DNA from: Anisodus tanguticus
Taxonomy: Eukaryota; Streptophyta; Magnoliopsida; Solanales; Solanaceae
Length of the DNA: 64,000 bases
Assembly: GCA_034509755.1 (NCBI GenBank)
Contig: CM067551.1
Location: 11,528,501-11,592,500, forward strand
Reading direction: 5' to 3'
Shown here: positions 36,336 through 49,800 of the stretch, piece by piece
Layout of the letters: each line of letters starts with the position of its first letter
Numbering within the stretch: the stretch's first letter is position 1
The notes under the pieces: generated by a model
Database searches by the model: none
The model's input: the letters and a program-made list of their open reading frames with translations, nothing else
What the model was told of the DNA's origin: nothing
Made by a program: the position numbers and the translations under genes

Positions 36336-37304
36336 CCTGAAAGGACAATTATTCCCGGCTCTACTAGGGATCAAACCCAAAATCTCTGATTTCATAGACT
36401 AATGAATAAGAATATTTTAGCCCATAATTTTTATTAAATGAAAAATAGGGGCAAAAATTAAAAATCCGTCCAGTAAAGACCAATCCGTACAAAAAATGAA
36501 AAATTAAGAGACCTATTAAAGCCCAAATAACGCAGTGCAGTGTGCAGAAAGGCGGGTCAAGAACTCGACCCATTAAAATTCAGACTTTCTCACTCTCCCA
36601 GTCACCAGTCCAACCATTTCCCGCTTTTCCCCACATTGAAGGAACGATCCTCCAAACTTTTTTATCTTAATATCATTATCTTTTCACTATAAACTCTAAT
36701 ATAAGTCAAGATAAAAGTTTAAAACGTCTAGTTAATATCATTTAGTACAAAATAGTATGTTTGGGGCATTAGTGAACACAAATACATACATGTGATGAAC
36801 AATGCTTACGTTACATATAATGTTAATTCCATAGAGAATCAATTCCAAGTCATATTGTTCCCGCATTTCAAATATGAAGTCCAGGGACCTTTTACCAACA
36901 ATAATTGTAATAGAATTAATAGAATCTCTTCACCCTTAATCAAATATTTTGAATTCATGTCAAAATCCTACTAAACCGCTTCCCCCTAAAATATGTCTTA
37001 TGCAGCACAAATCCGAATTCATTGGGCCTCAATACCGATATCGAACATGAATAAAGGGGTTCGGAGTGGTGTTTAGTTTTTGCCCCTCAAATTGTTGTTC
37101 TTTAATTTTTGCCTTCGCCTAGAAAAACGGACGAAAATACCCATGAGGTTCTAGATTTGAAACCCAGCAAAGTAAAATAAAAAATAAAAATCGCAAGCCA
37201 AAGTTTCAGAGCAAACTATGCCAATTCGGGCATGTTATGCCTTGCGAAAAATAACTTTTACTAAGCTGGGGTTTGAATCCGAATCTCTGATTTTGTAGAT
37301 TCAC

Positions 37305-37446
37305 AACAATAACAATGACAACATACCCAGGAAATCCCACAACGTGAGGTTTGAGGAGAGTAGAGTGTATGCAGACCTTACCTCTACCTTGGTAGGTAGA
37401 TCAGCTGTTTTCGAGAGACTCTCAGCTCAAGACAAAGCACAAACAC
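37305..37446 (-). mobile_element. 5'-truncated RTE LINE tail in unit B
   Basis: Fifteen-base target duplications ATTTTGTAGATTCAC (37290-37304) and ATTTTGTAGATGCAC (37447-37461), one mismatch, flank an antisense LINE 3' end beginning with a CAACAA-type tail and ACATACCC. Unit A lacks this insertion at the same place (ATTTCATAGACTAATG). Confidence 0.85.
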
Positions 37447-37809
37447 ATTTTGTAGATGCACGAATAAGAATATTTTGACCCATAAATTTCCATTAAATAA
37501 AAAGTAAGGGAAAAAATTAAAGACCATTGACGGCCAAAAATTAAAGACACAATCCCGCAAAAAATGCCGGTGAAACCCCAAAAAAGTAGGAGACCTGTTA
37601 AAGCCCAAACAATAGAAGGCCGGGTCAAGAACCCGATTAAAATTCGGACTCCCTCACTCTCCAGTCACCGGTCCAACACTCCAACTCTTTCCCGCTTTTC
37701 CCCCACATTGCAGCAACGACCCTCCAAACTTTTTAAAATAAAAAATCCATACTCTCTCTCAAAGCAATTAATCAATCACCTTTACCTATATTTTGTTCAA
37801 CAATTAATT

Positions 37810-40800
37810 ATGCTGCACGAACTCTTACTTGCCCTTTTGGGTTACACTGGAGATCTCATCATCGACGTAAGAGAACAAGAAGAAGAATGTGGGGCCCACA
37901 TCCCCTTATCACCAGATGCACCCATTTCTCAAGAACCAACCTTTAAGCTTGCCCCTGATGTCTCCTTTGTTCAATCCAGTGAAAGGTTTGCTACTCCCCC
38001 GTCTCAATTTATGTGTCACAATTTTAACTTGGCACGAATTTTAAGAAAGAATGAAAGACCTTTGAAATTTGTGGTTCAAAATAATTTTTACATATTTGTG
38101 TAGTTATAAATCATCCAATAAAAGTAAATTGTTTCTAAATATAGAAATGTGACATTTTTTTTTGTGATAGACTAAAAATTAAATGTTTCACATAAATTGG
38201 GGTAGATTGGGATAGAGGGAGTATTTATTGTCTATTTTCCTCTAATGTTACCCTCCCAATAAATTAAATTTATTCCCTTTTCTTATTTATTTGCTTTTTC
38301 TATTTGGGTAATGTGGAGGACACGGGTTAGGTCAGTAGAGTAGTAGAGTAGTAGGTAGTAGGGAGTTCCATTCTAGTAGTCTCATAGTATTTGTGTTGTA
38401 GTTTCTTGTTCTTCAATTTTTGTTACTAGTATTTTCTGTCTCCCGTTCCTGGCGTATCATATTATTCTGTTGTAGTTAGTGTTCCTTTTTCCTATTTGAC
38501 CTACTTTATTATTGTTCGACTGCTTTATTGTTGTTGTTGTATTGCTTTATTCTTACCCGAGGGTCTATCGGAAACAACCTCCCTAACCCCCCAAGGTAGG
38601 GGTAAGTTCTGCGTACAACCTACCCTCCCCGGACTCCACTTGTGGGATTCCGTTGGGTTTGTTGTTGTTGTTGTCTATTTGCGTAATGTAATTCATTCGT
38701 CAGTAGAAAATGTAAAGTACCCACCTTTAGGTTGCGTTTGGTATGAAGGAAAATATATTCCTAGCAAATGTTTTCTATTAATCGAGTGAGTTTCTTACTT
38801 ACTTTCTAGTGTTTGGTTAGTAAGCAAAAACATATTATGTCGAGCATTTATATGTAATCTAGCAAAACACTATGAGGGTCATATGGGGTGGGGAGTGGGG
38901 GTTGGGATGCTCAAAGGGAGGGGGTTGGGGGCGTTGGTTGGGTGAGTTGGAGACAATGAACTTGAAATGTCACTTATGGAACTTGTTTTCCCTACTTCCA
39001 CTAGGGAAGTCATTTTCATCATTTTTAAGGAACTTGTTTTCCTAGAGAAAAGGTTCTCCAAACCACTTTGACCAACCAAACATGGGAAATTTAGAAAACA
39101 TTTTCCTCCATACCAAACACACCCTTAAGTTTGCTCTTAACGCCAAAATGTTTGCTATTTGTTGTGTCTCTTATGTTTGTAGTTGGCATAATTCGTCCAC
39201 CCTTGCTCTTTCAAAAAAAAGAAAAAAGAAAAAAAAAAAAGAGAGACAACTCTTTCTTTCTGTTTTATTTGTGGAATGTAATCTATTTTCCCTCTGTTTA
39301 TAGATGTGTATGTTGGCAGATAATATGAAGAAACTCTAGTGTTAGGGAATCCCAAATGGTTGAGTTTGCAATAAACTAGGCCAAATGGACGGAAAATGGA
39401 TAGTGAGGTTTAATATAGCTAGCCCAAACTAGTTTAATTGAGTTGTAGTTGTTGTTTTCGTAAATATGGAAAGAGTTCATTTCCTTTTGATTGTTTTCTT
39501 CCTCTAGTTCATTAAAATTTTCCTACGCTTTTTTGGGCCTTTATATATTACATTTTGGGTTGTTAAGTCTAGGTTCTTCTTGTGACTTTGGTTTTAGGTG
39601 CAGGAATCTCTTTGTGAGGATTATTTTCTCATATGAGAATGTATACATCCCTATTCCGGCCTGGTCCGGCATGGAATGAACTTATAATCATGGAATCGAC
39701 TCTATCATCAGATTATAAGCTCATAACCTAGCCCATTCCCATTTTGGGCGGCTAGGAAATAATTCATTTCCCTTTTTATGAAAAATACTGAAGCTTGGTG
39801 ATTTTTAAGACTATTTCTTCTGCTTATCTAGCGAAAAATGTGGCCATTTATCATTTAATCATATAAATGCTCCTATGAACTCTAAGGCCTTTGATGTATT
39901 ACATTTATAATTATTTGGCTGTAATGTGTAGGTATTTCATGTGATTTTGGGTTTGGGTGCAGGGATGTCATTGAGAGGATTATTACTCTAGGATTTTACT
40001 ACAGAGAGCTAGATCGCTTTGCAGCCAAGTCTCGTAATTTAAGTTGGATCAGGTCCCCCAATGTGTCACCTGTGTCGAGGACATCCCAACTACTAAAAGG
40101 GAAAACATTGAAGCAGAGTGTGTACAGGAGGGCCATTGCAAATGGTATTGTTGAGGTGTTGTCAGTTTATAGGTCTGCTGTTCTACACATCGAGCAAAAG
40201 TTTTTGTCTGATTCATTGCCTATCGTGGCAACACTTACTCAAGGTCTCAATAAGGTGGGTCCTCTATGTAGTAATTTGTGTTGATTCTTCATAGATCACA
40301 TTATTGATGAATATTTGTCTACTTTGGAAAGAGGCAAGCAAAAAAGCACAAACGTAGACCATCACTTTACTATGTTATGAAATTCTGAATTTGAATCATA
40401 GACCCGTATGAGGGTTGTTCTTTTTCATTTGCTCAACTTTCCATGGTACTAAAAACTGGAATGAAAAATTGTAAGATTAGGTGGTTGCTTTGGCTGTATC
40501 AAGTTTTTTCTTACATGTTTCTTCTGGTACATAGTTCCTTTTCTTTTTCTCTAGTAGCTTACCTCTTCTTCCTGAACCTGCATTTCTCTGCTTTTCACTA
40601 GTTTTTAATTAGTTCGTGATGGGGCACTTATTTTGCTCTGATCAAGGCTTGATGGTGCTTCGTCAAGTTTCATATTATTCTTGTTGCCCATTTTTTTCCA
40701 CCCTTAATTTTCTTGATCTTCCTACTTCTGTACATTCAATGAACTTGCTTTGTTCCTTAAATGACTTGCTAACATAGATTATTTTAGTTCTTTGTTCTCT

Positions 40801-43800
40801 TGCCTCCTCTTTTTGAGCTGATTCTAGAGATTGAACGTGATAACATTTATGGAGGAAAACTTCTCAACCTTTTACACAAACGTTGCCACTGTGGGGTTCC
40901 TGAATTACAGACATGCATTCAGAGGTGAGCATTTAAAAACTTCATCACATTTTTTTTGCCGTCTCAACTCTCGACTATTGTTTTGTTTCTTCTGTCTTTC
41001 TCGTGGCTTATCTACATGTCTAGTCTTTGAATACTATGCTAGCTGTTGTACAATTTATATTTTCCTTCTGATAAGGCATGTAGATGTCTTCACCAGGAAA
41101 CACACTTACCGATTGGGCATTTTGCGAGAAATTTAAGTTGATATCATTAGTCAAGCTCAGTCCTTTACTATTACTTGTGAATGTGTATATCTGACCTGCC
41201 CCTTACTGGTGCTTGTATTAATGTATCTGCCTGTCTAATTCCGTCCCCCCTTCCAAAACAATCCAAATTAAAAATAACAGGAGTAACAGAGTGCTATTAA
41301 CTCCACTTGTTCGACTGTTGAAAGCACTATGATGGAGCTAGGTCATCACTGTTTCCTGTATCCTCAAGAACTGATGTGTAAAAGTATTTCTGTCTAGATG
41401 AGTTATTCTGCTTAACTTTTTCTTTTTCTGTTGTTTGTTTTCTGAATATACTCAAGAACCTCATGACCAAAGTATGATTTAAGATAAGAGAGTTGAATGT
41501 GGGTTAGAGTTGCTTTTGATAACTTAGTCGTTTGGAAGTGGAAAAGTGGTTTCCGTTTACTGGTAATAGTTTATACTCAAAGTGGTCATTGAATTGAGCA
41601 AACCTAAAAAATAAAACAACACATTCGCTTTGGAACTGATTGAGTTTACTAGTCTCGGGAATGTCTTCAAAATAGTGCCTTAGCATATTACCTGTTCTTT
41701 TTTTTTTTGTCATCGAGGATGCAAATGTTTTCTCTCCCTGCAAGAACGTAGCCAGCCGTTGGATTCTCTTCTTACTATTTAATTTTACAAAGTTGGAAAG
41801 AACTATTCTTAGTGGAACCAGAAGCTGCAAACTCTATGATGTTATCTCTTCTAGTACTTTGGCTAATGGATCCTCCTTGCATATGTTTTCTTTTCTTTCT
41901 TTTCTTTTTCCTTGAAGCATAGGCTTCTATGGCATGGACATCAGGTCATGTATAATCAGCTTGCTTCTTGGGTGGTTTATGGAATTCTTCACGATCCATA
42001 TCGAGAATTCTACATCAGCAGGTTAGCACTGAGAAGGGTGTCTTAAATTCTATTTGATAATTTTAAGCTCTCTGCAGCATTTGGCAACTAATCAAAATTT
42101 ACTCATTAATAATAATGGTTCATAGCTTGGTGCAGACTGTTCAGTTAAGGACGTATGATTGTGAACTGTGTGTTACAGTAGGTCCCCCAATTTGCATATA
42201 TTAGAACACTAGAACGCATTTGTTTTTCTAGAATGACATGGTTTTATCATCAAGTCACATGAATGATTGCTTCCCGCCTTAGAAAGACCAAACATGTTAG
42301 TGTAGTCAGTCCACCTAACATTGCTCATAGTGGTGCATGATGGACATTCATTTTATGTCACTATAATGTCCTGTTACTTTTATATTAGCCATATGTTACA
42401 TATCTAAGTATGTTATGATTATGTTTTAGTCAGGATGACAAAGACTCTGAACAGGAATCAGGTCCACATTTGCTTGAGAAACTGACGCGCTTGTCAGTCG
42501 CTGATACATCTTTAAATGACTGGCACTTGGGCTTCCATATTTCTTTGGTATGTTCTGCATTGGTCATTTGTTGCTTCTATAATAAAAAGTACTCCCTCCG
42601 TCCCAAACTTTATTTCCTACTTTTGGATCAGTTTAGCAAAAATTATGTCCACTTTCCCAAAGAGGAAGCTTTTCTCGCACACTTTCTCAACATTTCCCTT
42701 GAAAGAGATATGATATTGGGAAACTGGTTTAGATTCTTCAAGAAGTTCATTTTATCTCCACTTCTGACCCCACTTTCGTCTTAATAATAGTGCCCAGTCT
42801 AAAGAGGACAGATAAAATGGAACAAATGGAGTATTTGCTACAATTTCATGTTTTTCCTCTGGATATATTAATATGAATCTATTAATACATTCCATTTTTC
42901 TGGTAGTCTTCTTTGAACAATATCTCAATTATCGCCCTTGTAAAAGTCTTGTTTCAGATTTTGAGATATATTTCCATAGACGTGTCTTAGTCTTGCACAT
43001 CTCATAGCTCTTTGATGAGACGGTTGAGAGCCCCATTTAAAAGGTGATGTTACCAGGAGGAGTATTTAGCATTTCAACCATTTAGAAACTTTACTTTTCT
43101 GACATTTTGTCTTCCTTATGATGTATATATGAGTAGGGGGAAAGGGAACTACTTCGTTAGAAGATCTTTTAGTCCTGCTTTATATATTACTTCTTTGAAT
43201 CTAGGAAGTTACAACATTCATTATTTTGATTGTGCAATGTGATTTATATAAGGTTCTTCATGTATATTCACAATCTTCACTTGTTATTCAGTTTCAAATT
43301 CCAAGATCTTAACTATAATATTCTCGTGAGACATATCTGAAAAAGATTCTAGTTTACCTTAGCAAATCTATTGCATAATTGTTAAAACCGGTTTTGAATG
43401 AGGTTAAAAAGATGTTCTATTGCTCCGGAAGAAAGGCGGTAGGTGAGCTTAGATAAGAAAATAGGTATTTATTCTCTACATCAATCCTTCAATGAAGCAA
43501 GAGCTGACTACAAGAAAACTTTTCATTTCCATTTACCGGAATGAAAACTAATTACAACAACATACCCAGTGAAATCCCACAAGTGGGGTCTGGGGAGAGT
43601 AGAGTGTATGTAGACCTTAGAGCGACTGTTTTCGAAAGACCCTCGGCTCAAGACAAAGCATAAGCACACAAGCAAAGAAAGAGAAGCAAAGCAAGAGAAA
43701 CGGTCGGACCCGGATACGAAATTTAAAGCAGTATGAAAATGATGGTAACAAAATCGAATAAGCCATGATAGCGCGTTCTGAAAAAGGAAGTAGTAACTAA

Positions 43801-46800
43801 CGCATGTAAATAAGATAAACAAAGTACACTAAAGAACCCATAGCAGCAGAAATCAAGCGACATGTGACTATAAAGCAATACTGCACCTATTAGTGTGATA
43901 GGCTAAGCAAACCTACAATAATAACTCTACAACTACCGGTTAACAGTTTGTAAGCGTAAGTAGGACTACGCTCAACTACCTACTATCCTTCTACCCTAAT
44001 CCGTGTCCTCCACAACACCCTAAGGTCATGTTCTCAGTAAGTTGCACCTGCGCCATATCCCGTCTAATCCCCTCCACAATACTTCTTCGGCCTACCCCTA
44101 CCCCTCCTGAACCCGTCCATAGCCAACCTCTCACACCTCTGCACTGGGGCATTTGTGTCTCTCCTCTGCACATGCTCGAACCATCTCAACCTCGCTTCTC
44201 GCATCTTATCCTCCACCGAGGTCACTCCCACTCTGTTTCGGATATCATCATTTCTAATCCTATCCCTCTTTGTATGCCCACACATCCATCTTAGCATTCT
44301 CATCTCCGCAACTTTCATTTTTTGGATGTGCGAAGTCTTGACTGACCCACACTCCGCCCCATACAATATAGTCGGTCTAACCACCACCCTATAGAACTTG
44401 CCTTTAAGTTTTGGTGGCACCTTTTTTTCGCACAAGACTCCATATGCGAGCCTCTATTTTATCTACCCTGTCCCAATACGATGTGTGACATCGTCATCAA
44501 TCTCTCTATTGGATAATAGACCCGATGTACTTGAAACTTCCTTTCTTTGGAATGACTTGAGTACCAAGCTTCACCTCCTCATGCTCTCTCCCGTTATTGA
44601 ACTTGCACTCCAAGTATTCTGTCTTGGTCCTACTCGGCCTAAACCCTTTAGACTCCAGTGATGATACCTGGTGCAACTCCATTATCACTGGAAAGTACTA
44701 TGAGTCTCCTCCCACTGTCTGTATCTTTGTCTTGGCTCCATCATACATTTCCTTGATCGCCTTAGTGTACGTCACATGTACACCTCTAACCTCCAAACAT
44801 CTCCATAGAACCTCCATAGGGACTTTGTCATATGCCTTCTCGAAGTCGATGAAAATCATATGTAAGTCTCTCTTTCTCTTCCTATACTGCTCCACCAACC
44901 TCCTAATAAGATGAATGGCTTCTGTAGTCGAACGCCCCGTCATGAATCCCTCGAAAATAGACACGCATCTTCTCACCCTCATCTCCACGATCATTTTCTA
45001 AACTTTCATAGTGTGGCTTTGCAGTTTGATATCCCTATAGTTGTTGCAACTCTGGATGTCACCTTTATTCTTGTACAAAGGAATCATTGTACTCCACCTC
45101 CATTCTTCGGACATTCTCGTCGTCTTAAAAATGACATTAAACAACTCAGTCAGCCACTCCAAACCTGCCATGCCTGTGCTCTTTCAAAATTCAACTGGGA
45201 GATCATCAGGCCCGGTCGCTCGTCTCTTGCGCATTCTGCGAACAACACCCTTAATCTCCTCAACATTAATGCTTCTACAGTATCCAAAATCCCGGTACCT
45301 TCCGGATTGCTCCAGATCTTCCAGCACAATGTCTTTACCTCCTTCGTTCAAGAGTTTATTATAGTAAGACTGCCATCTCCGTCTAATATGCGCGTCATCC
45401 ACCAGTACTTTGTCGTCCTCGTCCTTGATGCACCTTATGTGATCCAAGTCACGGGCCCTCCTCTCCCTTATCTTGGCTAGTCTGTACAACTTCTCGTCCC
45501 CGCCCTTTTCCTCTAATTCCACATATAGGCGTTCAAAAGCTGTTGTTTTCGCCGCTGTAACCGTTAGCTTTGCCTCCCTCCTCGCCATTTTATACAATTC
45601 CCTTCGTTCACTTCTCCACTTCATCATTGTTTTCTACCAATTTCGCATACGCCGCTTTCTTTGCTTCCACCTTCTCTTGAACCTTACCATTCCACCACCA
45701 ATCCCCTCGATGCCCACCACGGCTACCCCGCGAGACCCCTAGCACTTCTCTAGCTACCTCCCGAATGCAATTGACCGTCCTGTCCCACATACCGGTCGCA
45801 TCCCCACTACTCCCCTAAGCTTCCTATCAACCTCTCCCCATCTCCTTTGCACTAGCCATGGTCAACCTCCCCTATTTGATTCTTAGCATGTTATCCACAA
45901 CCCCCATCTTCTTCTCCATCTTGATCTCCAAATCCATCACCAAGAGCTTATGTCAGGTTGTAAGATACTCCCTCGGAATAACCTTGTAGTCTTTACACAG
46001 ACCGTTGTCAACCTTCTTAAGGAGCAAAAAGTCTATCTGAGTCTTAGCCACCGAGCTACGGAATGTCACCAAGTGCTCCTCCTTCATAAACCTCGAATTG
46101 ACTATCACCATCCCAAAAGCTTTATCAAACTCCAAGAGTGAGACGCATCCCCCGTTCCTGTCCTCGAGGCCAAAGCCTCCATGCACGTCGCCATAACCCC
46201 CCGGAAGTGATCTGATATGTCCATTGAAATCCCCTCCTACAAATAACTTCTCAGTGGGTGGTATACCTCCCACCACCTCGTCCAAATCCTCCCAAAAGCG
46301 TCTCTTCTCCTCCTCGTCCAAGCCCGCATGCGGCGCGTAAGCACTAATAATGTTCATAGTGGACCCTCCAACTACCAACCTAATCGTCATCATCTTGTCA
46401 TTGACTCTCCTAACCTCTACCCCTTGATCCCTTAGCTCGTTGTCTACCAAAATGCCTACCCCATTCCTATACCTCGACCTACCCGAAAACTATAACTTAT
46501 ACCCATCCACTTCCTTAGCCTTAGGTCCTACCCATTTGGTCTCCTGGACGCAGGCTACATTAATCCTCCCCTTCTTAAGAATCTTAACTAACTCTATGGA
46601 CTTCCCCATTAAAGTCCCAATGTTCCAAGACCCTATTCTCAGCCTAGCATCTCCTTTACTCCACTTATGCCCCCTAACCCTCGCCCCGGTCCCTGATCGA
46701 GAACATGACCCTAGTCTACCATCTTTTACCAACGCCACTAAAACAAATATAAACTAATCAAAAGTTCACACTAAAAAGAGCAGGAATCAATACTATAGCA

Positions 46801-49800
46801 CAAGTCCGCAAGAATATAGAAGCAAGTCTAACTACTACATCAAGAATGATAAAGCTATAGGCTAGAATGTAAAATTCAAGATTTAGCTACAAGGATGAGG
46901 GATTAAGAATCAGTAAAGGCGACCGGAGGTACCAACTCTAGTTGGGTAGAACCTGTTGGGTAAGAGCATTGTTCACCGTCGTAACATTGTTTACCGGCGT
47001 AACTGCTGGAACGCCGATTACCTGTGCAGATCCCAAACGAGCAATACAATAGCAAAAGGAAAATAGAGCAGCAAGCAGTGGTTGCCAGAGTCGAAGTCGG
47101 AGCTCAAAGCGACGTCGGAGTATGTACCGGTCACCGGAGAAGAGGGGAGAAACAATGAGGTTAGGGGATCTGGGGTGAGCAGCGTCGCGGTGGTTTGGAG
47201 CAGTGGAGCAACCAGATCCGACCCCTTTTCGGTATTACCAACAAACCACAGTTTTCTGACACTACTTTGCCGGCAGACAGTGGACGGAGGACGTAGGACC
47301 AAAGAATAGAAGAAGCTCACAGATCTGAGGCAAGCGAGATAGAGAAAGATGGCGAGATGCGATCAAGACGTAAAAGGGAAGATGCCGGAAAAAGTCGCCG
47401 GCGTAGTAGTCCGACGACGTTACCTGGTCGCCGGGCTGGTTACCGTCGGCGAGGGGGGGGGGGGATCTGACTTGTTACCGTTGGGGGGGAGGAGAGAGAG
47501 AGGCGCCTTGTATTATTTGGTCTACGTACACGAACTGATAACATTCGAGATTATGCAGGATTATACACAAAAGTAGAGGCTAGAATACTAGTCGTTACAT
47601 GTGTTGTTGTAGCCGGTAGGTGTAAATAGTGAATGTGTACGGAATTAAAACTGATTCAACAATAAAATTATCGTATTATTGTTGAGATATGAGTCTTTCT
47701 TCTTTCTGAGCTTACTTTATCACGTTCCCTGTTACTTTTGACCCTCTTAAGTCTTATCCCGTAACCCTCCATCATTATGCATCCCCCTTCCTCCCTCTCT
47801 GTCTCTCTGCTTCACATGGAATGGAGCAGCTTTTGTCATCAACCTACTACCATACATCATTTAAGCTATTTGCGAACTCTCCTCCATGCAGGATATGCTG
47901 CCAGAGTATATTACCATGCATGTCGCAGAATCCATTCTTTTTGCAGGAAAAGCTGTTAGGGTTCTTCGCAATCCAAGTCCCAGTTTCCAATTTAAGGATG
48001 GTTCATCTCATCAGCAAATACAAAGAGGATCTCAAAGGACCCAAGGATATACAGCAACAATTTCTTTCCAGAATAACTCCTCGGATAATAAGTTAGTTGG
48101 AGAAGATTTACTCCCACAGGCAGAGGCTGATAAGATTGAATCTATGCTTCAAGACTTAAAGGTTTTTTTATTCAATAACCTTGATCAGTCTTTTATATTG
48201 ATGTGGGCGATGTTTATCTTCTTTGGTACGTGTAATCAAGCTTGAAACTTTTTTGTAACCTGCTCCTGACGGATTTCTCTCTCCTGAAGCTAAGTGCACA
48301 TTCTATTTATTGTTTGGACTAAATTTAAAACTGTCTCATTTGTAGGAGTCGTCTGAATTCCACAAAAGATCATTCGAGAATGCCGTTGACACAATAAAAG
48401 CAGTTGCAGCCAGTCATCTGTGGCAGGTGCAACTGCATACTGTATTATTTCTTCCCTTGCTGCAGATAATGCACTTACAAATCATTCCTGTTTGCAGCTT
48501 GTTGTTGTGCGAGCAGACTTAAATGGGCACTTAAAGGCTCTAAAAGACTATTTTCTTTTGGAAAAAGGTGATTTCTTCCAGGTAAAGGAAACTGACTTCT
48601 ACAAGTTATGTTTGACAGTGCTGTTAACGATATCCTGTTCTCCTGATGATTGTTTATTTATCATTTTTTTTTCTTTTCATTTTTTGGAAAGCTCAGGGAA
48701 AACATTGCTTAATTCAATTAAAGATCAATAGAAGGGAGCATTTTAGGTTTTTTACTAGTATTACAAATAATCTACGTGATATGCTGAAGGTGCTTATGAA
48801 GGAAATATTAGTATCATCCAGATGCTCCTGAAGATTTTCTGGATAAATAATCTTTTGTTATTGTATTATATAAATAAAATTCATCCATGGTGTGAAATAC
48901 ATCATCTACAAAACATAAAATACCTGTGTATATTAATAGACAACAACTAAATTATCAATTTCATCAGTGAGTAGTCATAAACTTACATATGCTTGTCTTT
49001 TTGTTTCTATGTTCTATTGGTGGGAAGAACACAGACACTAATTGATGCAACGCAAGTAGAACTAATTTTTTATATCATGGCTCAGTTATATTTAACTTGC
49101 ATTTGTTGTAAAAATGTGTGAGAAGTATAGGTGACTAATGAATATGCCACAATGAGCTAGTACTATTCTAGTTGAGTGCGAAGTATTTTCTCACATCTAA
49201 ATGAACATCATATGCTGTTTGAAAGCTGTTCCTTTTAATGATTTGTGCAAATAAAGTTTTTGTTTCTTCAGTAGTATTGACAAAAGGTATTGCTGACAGA
49301 GTTTCCTTGAGGAGAGTCGCCAGCTGATGCGTTTACCACCTCGCCAATCTACTGCAGAAGCCGATCTTATGGTCCCATTTCAACTGGTAGGTGTTTTGCA
49401 GGACAGTAATGCTTGTACTGAATGCTGCCCTTATTATCATATTTTTCTATTGTCTTGCAGTCAGCATTCCAACTCTTAAAAATAATTTTTACATTTTACG
49501 TGCTGGTTCTTTTCTTGTCTGACCTCATTAAAAGGCTACTGATGTTGGTTGCTCAAAGATCATTCCATGTATTTGAGATGTCCGGTTGAATGGTGATTGA
49601 TATGCTGAGGTCTTTGATAAGTTGTCTATAAGAAGGCTGTTGTGTTGTTCTAAATGCTTTCTTTATTATATGTTTATTTTCAACCAAATTTGGAGCATAG
49701 TTACAGAGCAGAATTTTATTTGTCCAGTTGCTTCTTCTTTGCTCTTGGCATGGCATGGTCTTCGTGGTTTTTAATCATTACAAATATCTAAGTCTTGAAC

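Larger units (their letters stand above)
34600..37740 (+). repeat. Tandem duplication of the GCP4 upstream region
   Basis: Unit A (about 34600-36660) and unit B (about 36661-37740) are co-linear: CACTATAAACTCTAATATA, then AATATGAAGTCC, then CGCTTCCC, then AATAAGAATATTTT, then CCCGCTTTTCCCC and CCCTCCAAACTTTTT. The offset at the left end is about 2061 bp. Unit A is longer because of the 889-bp element at 35447-36335; unit B holds a small LINE insertion at 37305-37446. Unit B ends about 70 bp before the GCP4 ATG, so both promoter and leader sequence were duplicated. Confidence 0.88.

Noticed and set aside
37564..37809. In-frame upstream ATG extending GCP4 by 82 residues
   Set aside because: The extension is leader sequence shared with the duplicated unit A; the family N-terminus is MLHELLLALLG at 37810.
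47449..47464. Homopolymer runs (poly-G here; poly-C at about 9277-9290 and 16080-16095) as functional sites
   Set aside because: Simple runs prone to sequencing length error; no further support for function.
47018..47576. Frames in GC-rich sequence right of the LINE endonuclease
   Set aside because: Untranslated 5' region of the LINE; no motif and frames on both strands.
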